A DNA stretch of 64,000 bases from NCBI GenBank assembly GCA_019856515.1, contig CP082230.1:3286001-3350000 (forward strand), in the 5' to 3' direction. This document shows positions 51,772-64,000 of this stretch, piece by piece. A program made the translations under genes and the position numbers. Each line of letters begins with the position of its first letter. Positions within the stretch are counted from its first letter, which is position 1. The notes below the pieces were generated by a model. The model was not told the origin of the DNA. It worked only from the letters and a program-made list of their open reading frames with translations, and did not search any database. This DNA is from Prolixibacteraceae bacterium. Its GTDB lineage: Bacteria; Bacteroidota; Bacteroidia; Bacteroidales; Prolixibacteraceae.

Positions 51772-53035
51772 CTGTATTTGTGGTTATTATTGGTAAATAT
51801 CAATCATTTATCCTTCACGCGATGTAAAATGACAGAATATCTCTTCCGAATTTACACGGTTCGTACAATTAGAGTGTTGTGAATAAATGTATTTGTATGC
51901 AAAAATATATTTATATTGCATTAACTTGTATTTTATTCTGAGAAAATCCCCATTGATTTAGTACCCTCTTCATCATCCAAAAATAACTTCTCTGTAGGTA
52001 GTTCTTTATTGCCTCTCATTTTTTCATTGCATAACCCTCGAAAGTATAATCATACTTATCTTATATCGAACCTACTATTTACTTATACCTAAATGTTCTG
52101 CTGGGATAGTTGAAGCTATATATCTTTATTTGAGCTCTACCTCACAAGTGTTCGGTGTTTTAAGCAAGTTAGGTGTCACTAACTTTTAAACAGTATATCA
52201 AGGTTATGTGGCTCTACAATATATCTATTGGGAGTTTAATCTACACCCAACCTGTACTTCCTCCTGACCAACCTCGTACCTTCCTCGGACTTAATTCATC
52301 CCTAATCCGTCTTTAACCCGTCCTTAATACGTCCTTTGTCCGAGATTCGTCCATCATTGATCCATGGTTCAGCCATCGAAACCCCCGAAATCGATGGACA
52401 AACCATGGACGAATCATGGCTAAACCATGGACAAAGGACGGATTAAGTATATATTAAGGACGTATTAACGACGTATTAACGACGTATTAGGTGCGAGGTT
52501 GGTCAGGGAGAGGTGTGGTTTTGGTGGCTGTTTATCTCGGGTTGGTGTTTTTGTCGTGCTGATTTTAGGGCGTGGTTGATGTGGTGTGTTTGAAATTTGA
52601 TTCTGGTGTTTTTTCTCTTTGAATGGGGCTATATATATAACGGATGCATTTTTTGAGATGGGAGAGGAGTGTGGTGTGGATAGGATATGGGGTGTTGTGT
52701 GTTTTGTTTGAAAAAAGTTTTGGGCGTAACAGGTTGGTCGTAAGGGGCTGGGGGTGGAGGTCTGTTTTTTTCTAAGAAAAAACATGTTATTTTATTTGGA
52801 ATAGTGGGTGAAAATGATGTTTCTTTGCATCGCATTTGAGAACAAATGCACACGTTCTACCGACATATTTACAGTGAACTGAATATTATCCCTTCCGCTG
52901 TGTGGCTCCATTGATTCTAGCGAGATGAGAAAGAGAGGACATAAGAAGCTGATAGAAAAACAGGGCATGATTAGAGGTAGGTAGGACATTGAAATTTTGA
53001 CTAGAATATAAGGTGAAAAAATATTTCACTTTTCA
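51772..53035. other. gene-free region upstream of the rRNA operons
   Basis: No credible gene in about 1.26 kb. It contains the 52262-52509 palindrome and a strongly GT-rich tract at about 52500-52790. Short open frames across the GT tract on the minus strand (Pro/Thr/Lys/His-rich) are composition artefacts. One consensus DnaA box (TGTGAATAA, 51878-51886) occurs singly and is not taken as an origin. Confidence 0.6.
52262..52509. repeat. imperfect palindrome made of 11-bp units
   Basis: The outer ends CTGACCAACCTCG (52264-52276) and CGAGGTTGGTCAG (52494-52506) are exact reverse complements. From 52281 to 52500 the sequence can be cut into 20 consecutive 11-mers. Left-half units resemble TAATACGTCCT (e.g. 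52303, 52314, 52325); right-half units resemble its reverse complement AGGACGTATTA (52457), including two identical ACGACGTATTA copies at 52468 and 52479. Units near the centre carry CCATGG. The two halves are offset by one unit. The design matches the element at 25747-25911. Confidence 0.85.
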
Positions 53036-53068
53036 TTTGGATCTTTCAAATGAAATGAGTTATCTTTG
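53036..53068 (+). promoter_or_regulatory. rRNA promoter P1
   Basis: TTTG (53036-53039), 21 nt, TATCTTTG (53061-53068): an exact match to the Bacteroidota -33/-7 consensus. It lies about 260 nt upstream of the 16S gene. Confidence 0.8.
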
Positions 53069-53141
53069 CAGCCACGTTCTAGAAAAAAGCGGAGAGTGTT
53101 TTTTAAGTCTCAATTAAGTTGAGAAATTATTTAAGAAAACA

Positions 53142-53174
53142 TTTGGAGTTTAAAGATAAAATCGTTTATCTTTG
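53142..53174 (+). promoter_or_regulatory. rRNA promoter P2
   Basis: TTTG (53142-53145), 21 nt, TATCTTTG (53167-53174), with the same flanks as P1 (ATTTGGA and TATCTTTGCA). Two tandem strong promoters 106 bp apart suit an rRNA operon. Confidence 0.85.
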
Positions 53175-53225
53175 CAACCGCAAAAACATCGGCGCAACGG
53201 CGACGATGGATGAATAAGATACAAA

Positions 53226-53236
53226 GTTCTTTGAAG
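53226..53236 (+). promoter_or_regulatory. boxA-like antitermination site, 16S leader
   Basis: GTTCTTTGAAG resembles rRNA boxA (NusB/S10-binding). The same GTTCTTTGA block recurs before both 23S genes and before the second 16S gene. Confidence 0.6.
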
Positions 53237-53326
53237 ATATTTTTTGATAATGACAAGTACAAAAAAGCAACCGTCAATCTAATAGATTTTTGAGTTTTTG
53301 TTGAGCTAAATTAATTAACTTTTTAT

Positions 53327-54852
<1,526 letters not shown>

Positions 54853-54989
54853 GGAGCCGACAAGAACGGTTAAAGAAAATCGACGAGATTAGGTTGTTTT
54901 TTCTTGTCATATCAAAAAACCTTATATACCCACATAACCAAAGTGGATAGCGTTAGGCTGAAAAACTAAGGTGGTTATGTTTTAGACAT

Positions 54990-55063
54990 AGTCCCGTAGC
55001 TCAGCTGGTTAGAGCGCTACACTGATAATGTAGAGGTCCCCAGTTCAAGTCTGGGCGGGACTA
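54990..55063 (+). tRNA. tRNA-Ile (GAU), copy 1
   Basis: 74-nt cloverleaf: acceptor AGTCCCG/CGGGACT, D arm GCTC..GAGC, anticodon stem CTACA/TGTAG with loop CTGATAA (anticodon GAT), T arm CCCAG TTCAAGT CTGGG. CCA is not encoded. In the 16S-23S spacer. Confidence 0.97.
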
Positions 55064-55091
55064 CAATCGTAATATTATTTATACGAGGTTA

Positions 55092-55168
<77 letters not shown>

Positions 55169-55220
55169 CACATTTATATTGATTTAGTTAGATTTAATTT
55201 GATTAGATCGGTGTATATAA

Positions 55221-55230
55221 GTTCTTTGAC
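55221..55230 (+). promoter_or_regulatory. boxA-like site, 23S leader, copy 1
   Basis: GTTCTTTGAC in the spacer between tRNA-Ala and 23S. Confidence 0.55.
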
Positions 55231-55301
55231 ATTCTGGAAAAAAGTAATCTGTAAAAGAATACAACAGATATCGAGATTAACATTAAAGGTTAATTATAAT
55301 A

Positions 55302-58177
<2,876 letters not shown>

Positions 58178-58309
58178 AGAACAAAAGATTAGTTGTATTT
58201 AGATTACTTTTTCCAGGAGCATGTCAAAAAGATATATTGAACTATGTATGCTGATAATGTTAGATTATAACATTTAAGTCAGATATAAATAACCGTATTT
58301 AGAATTTAA

Positions 58310-58413
<104 letters not shown>

Positions 58414-58426
58414 GTTTTAGTAAAAG

Positions 58427-58452
58427 ATCAATTCACTAGAGTTGATTTTTTT
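58427..58452 (+). terminator. terminator-like hairpin between the two rRNA operons
   Basis: ATCAATTC (58427-58434), loop ACTA, GAGTTGAT (58439-58446; one G-T pair), followed by a T tract. It lies between the first 5S and the second 16S. Confidence 0.7.
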
Positions 58453-58463
58453 ATGAACTAAAC

Positions 58464-58474
58464 GTTCTTTGAAG
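58464..58474 (+). promoter_or_regulatory. boxA-like site before the second 16S
   Basis: GTTCTTTGAAG, identical to the site at 53226. From here on the sequence matches the first operon; the P1 and P2 promoters upstream of the first copy are not duplicated. Confidence 0.55.
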
Positions 58475-58564
58475 ATTTTTTTTGATAATGACAAGTACAA
58501 AAAAGCAACCGTCAATCTAATAGATTTTTGAGTTTTTGTTGAGCTAAATTAATTAACTTTTTAT

Positions 58565-60090
<1,526 letters not shown>

Positions 60091-60227
60091 GGAGCCGACA
60101 AGAACGGTTAAAGAAAATCGACGAGATTAGGTTGTTTTTTCTTGTCATATCAAAAAACCTTATATACCCACATAACCAAAGTGGATAGCGTTAGGCTGAA
60201 AAACTAAGGTGGTTATGTTTTAAACAT

Positions 60228-60301
60228 AGTCCCGTAGCTCAGCTGGTTAGAGCGCTACACTGATAATGTAGAGGTCCCCAGTTCAAGTCTGGGCGGGACT
60301 A
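60228..60301 (+). tRNA. tRNA-Ile (GAU), copy 2
   Basis: Same sequence as copy 1 (anticodon GAT), in the second 16S-23S spacer. Confidence 0.97.
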
Positions 60302-60329
60302 CAATCGTAATATTATTTATACGAGGTTA

Positions 60330-60406
<77 letters not shown>

Positions 60407-60458
60407 CACATTTATATTGATTTAGTTAGATTTAATTTGATTAGATCGGTGTATATAA

Positions 60459-60468
60459 GTTCTTTGAC
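60459..60468 (+). promoter_or_regulatory. boxA-like site, 23S leader, copy 2
   Basis: GTTCTTTGAC, identical to the site at 55221. Confidence 0.55.
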
Positions 60469-60539
60469 ATTCTGGAAAAAAGTAATCTGTAAAAGAATAC
60501 AACAGATATCGAGATTAACATTAAAGGTTAATTATAATA

Positions 60540-63416
<2,877 letters not shown>

Positions 63417-63548
63417 AGAATAAAAGATTAGTTGTATTTAGATTACTTTTTCCAGGAGCATGTCAAAAAGATATATTGAACTATGTATGCTGATATATGT
63501 TAGATTGTAACATTAAGTCAGATATAAATAACCGTATTAACAATTTAA

Positions 63549-63652
<104 letters not shown>

Positions 63653-63663
63653 GTTTTACAGAG

Positions 63664-63694
63664 AACCGATTCTTGTTAAAGAGTCGGTTTTTTT
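63664..63694 (+). terminator. terminator after 5S copy 2
   Basis: AACCGATTCTT pairs with AAGAGTCGGTT (one mismatch or wobble) and seven T follow. Confidence 0.85.
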
Positions 63695-63721
63695 GCGTCT
63701 ATACTTTTTTAGGTAATATGC

Positions 63722-63839
63722 TGTGTCTCCATTATAGCAAGAGGAACCTCTTCCCGACATCATTGCCCTTTGGGAACAGAGAAGTTAAGCTCTACCGCAC
63801 CGATGGTATTGCAGATATGGGTGAGAGTAGGTCGCCGCC
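63722..63839 (+). pseudogene. degenerate 5S rRNA-like copy
   Basis: Shares GAACAGAGAAGTTAAGC, TACCGC.CCGATGGTA and GAGAGTAGGTCGCCGCC with the real 5S genes, but the 5' side reads CTCCATTATAGC and no longer pairs with the 3' GCCGCC, and a segment GACATCATTGCCCTTTG replaces the normal ATTCC around 63756-63772. Helix I is thus broken and the molecule is probably not a working 5S. It is followed by a copy of the terminator. Confidence 0.75.
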
Positions 63840-63850
63840 ATTTTACAGAG

Positions 63851-63881
63851 AACCGATTCTTATTAAAGAGTCGGTTTTTTT
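63851..63881 (+). terminator. terminator after the degenerate 5S
   Basis: AACCGATTCTT / AAGAGTCGGTT plus T tract, a near copy of the one at 63664. Confidence 0.8.
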
Positions 63882-63907
63882 GCGTCTATACTTTTATTAT
63901 CGATATG

Positions 63908-63935
63908 AACTGATTCTATTAAGGTCAGTTTTTTT
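63908..63935 (+). terminator. third terminator in the 5S-like array
   Basis: AACTGA (63908-63913) pairs with TCAGTT (63925-63930) and T follows; a decayed relative of the two preceding hairpins. Confidence 0.65.
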
Positions 63936-63952
63936 GCGTTTATACTTTTTTA

Positions 63953-64000
63953 GGTAATATGCTGTGTCTCCATTATGGCAAGAGAGACCTCTTCTTGGCA
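63953..64000 (+). pseudogene. start of another degenerate 5S-like unit (cut by window end)
   Basis: GGTAATATGCTGTGTCTCCATTAT repeats the sequence at 63713 with a 240-bp period and continues GGCAAGAGAGACCTCTTC, like the first degenerate unit. Confidence 0.65.

Noticed and set aside
51878..51886. DnaA box TGTGAATAA as part of a possible oriC
   Set aside because: Single box in coding-free DNA, no cluster of boxes and no dnaA or dnaN; not enough for an origin call.
52465..52853. Minus-strand open frames of 74-106 aa (Pro/Thr/His/Lys-rich)
   Set aside because: They are a by-product of the GT-rich plus strand; low complexity, no start context, two frames open at once.
52792..52989. 65-aa minus-strand frame with a hydrophobic start
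   Set aside because: No recognisable family, no neighbour and no ribosome-binding or promoter context; cannot be told from chance.

Overview
The window comes from a Bacteroidota chromosome, most likely a marine member of the Marinilabiliales/Prolixibacteraceae type. This rests on AT-rich genes with very few Shine-Dalgarno sites, promoters of the TTTG-N21-TAnnTTTG type, a Bat/MoxR aerotolerance operon, DAHP synthase fused to chorismate mutase, PorP/SprF and a type IX secretion (T9SS) type B sorting domain, and formylglycine sulfatases. The genus is inference. I found no plasmid, prophage or CRISPR signature. One perfect parS-like palindrome (49869-49884), weaker parS-like sites, mnmG and two rRNA operons suggest, without proving, an origin-proximal position.

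Layout. 1-11.7 kb holds housekeeping genes: mnmG (5' end missing), apt, uvrC, a lipoate-protein ligase, dtd-mazG-like-deoC, a lipid kinase, a polyprenyl diphosphate synthase and polA. At 12029-13922 a group IIC intron with a YADD reverse transcriptase/maturase sits directly behind a rho-independent terminator. Its 3' end has replaced the last codons and stop of the convergent dus gene. 15-24 kb carries DUF4271-hemD-rnpA, the aromatic amino acid pair tyrA-aroG/CM, rsgA, a C-terminal processing protease, an orphan receiver-like membrane protein and a HAD phosphatase. tyrA-aroG is preceded by an unannotated 18-codon leader peptide with eight consecutive aromatic codons (FYFWFYYY) and a terminator, a classical attenuator.

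24.9-26.4 kb is a long gene-free stretch with degenerate 11-bp-period repeats and an imperfect palindrome. 26.4-37.3 kb has two secreted sulfatases flanking a six-gene MoxR/Bat operon in which batB and batC are fused; the second sulfatase lies behind an AraC-type regulator. 37.5-42.8 kb has a Spy/CpxP-like protein, a TPR protein, two tandem GIN-domain (DUF2807) proteins and a Tat-type metallophosphoesterase. 42.8-49.7 kb is a five-gene minus-strand operon for a putative T9SS-exported surface apparatus: a type B CTD protein, PorP/SprF, an OmpA protein with two OmpA domains, and two paralogous secreted proteins at the ends. 49.9-51.8 kb has a His-rich WXXGXW protein and a putative outer-membrane protein.

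51.8-53.3 kb is gene-free and contains a 245-bp palindrome built of 11-bp units with termini like those of the 25.8-kb element, followed by a GT-rich strand-asymmetric tract. From 53.3 kb to the end lie two head-to-tail, nearly identical rRNA operons (16S-tRNA-Ile(GAU)-tRNA-Ala(UGC)-23S-5S; unit 5238-5239 bp), followed by a tandem array of degenerate 5S-like copies with their own terminators that runs off the window.
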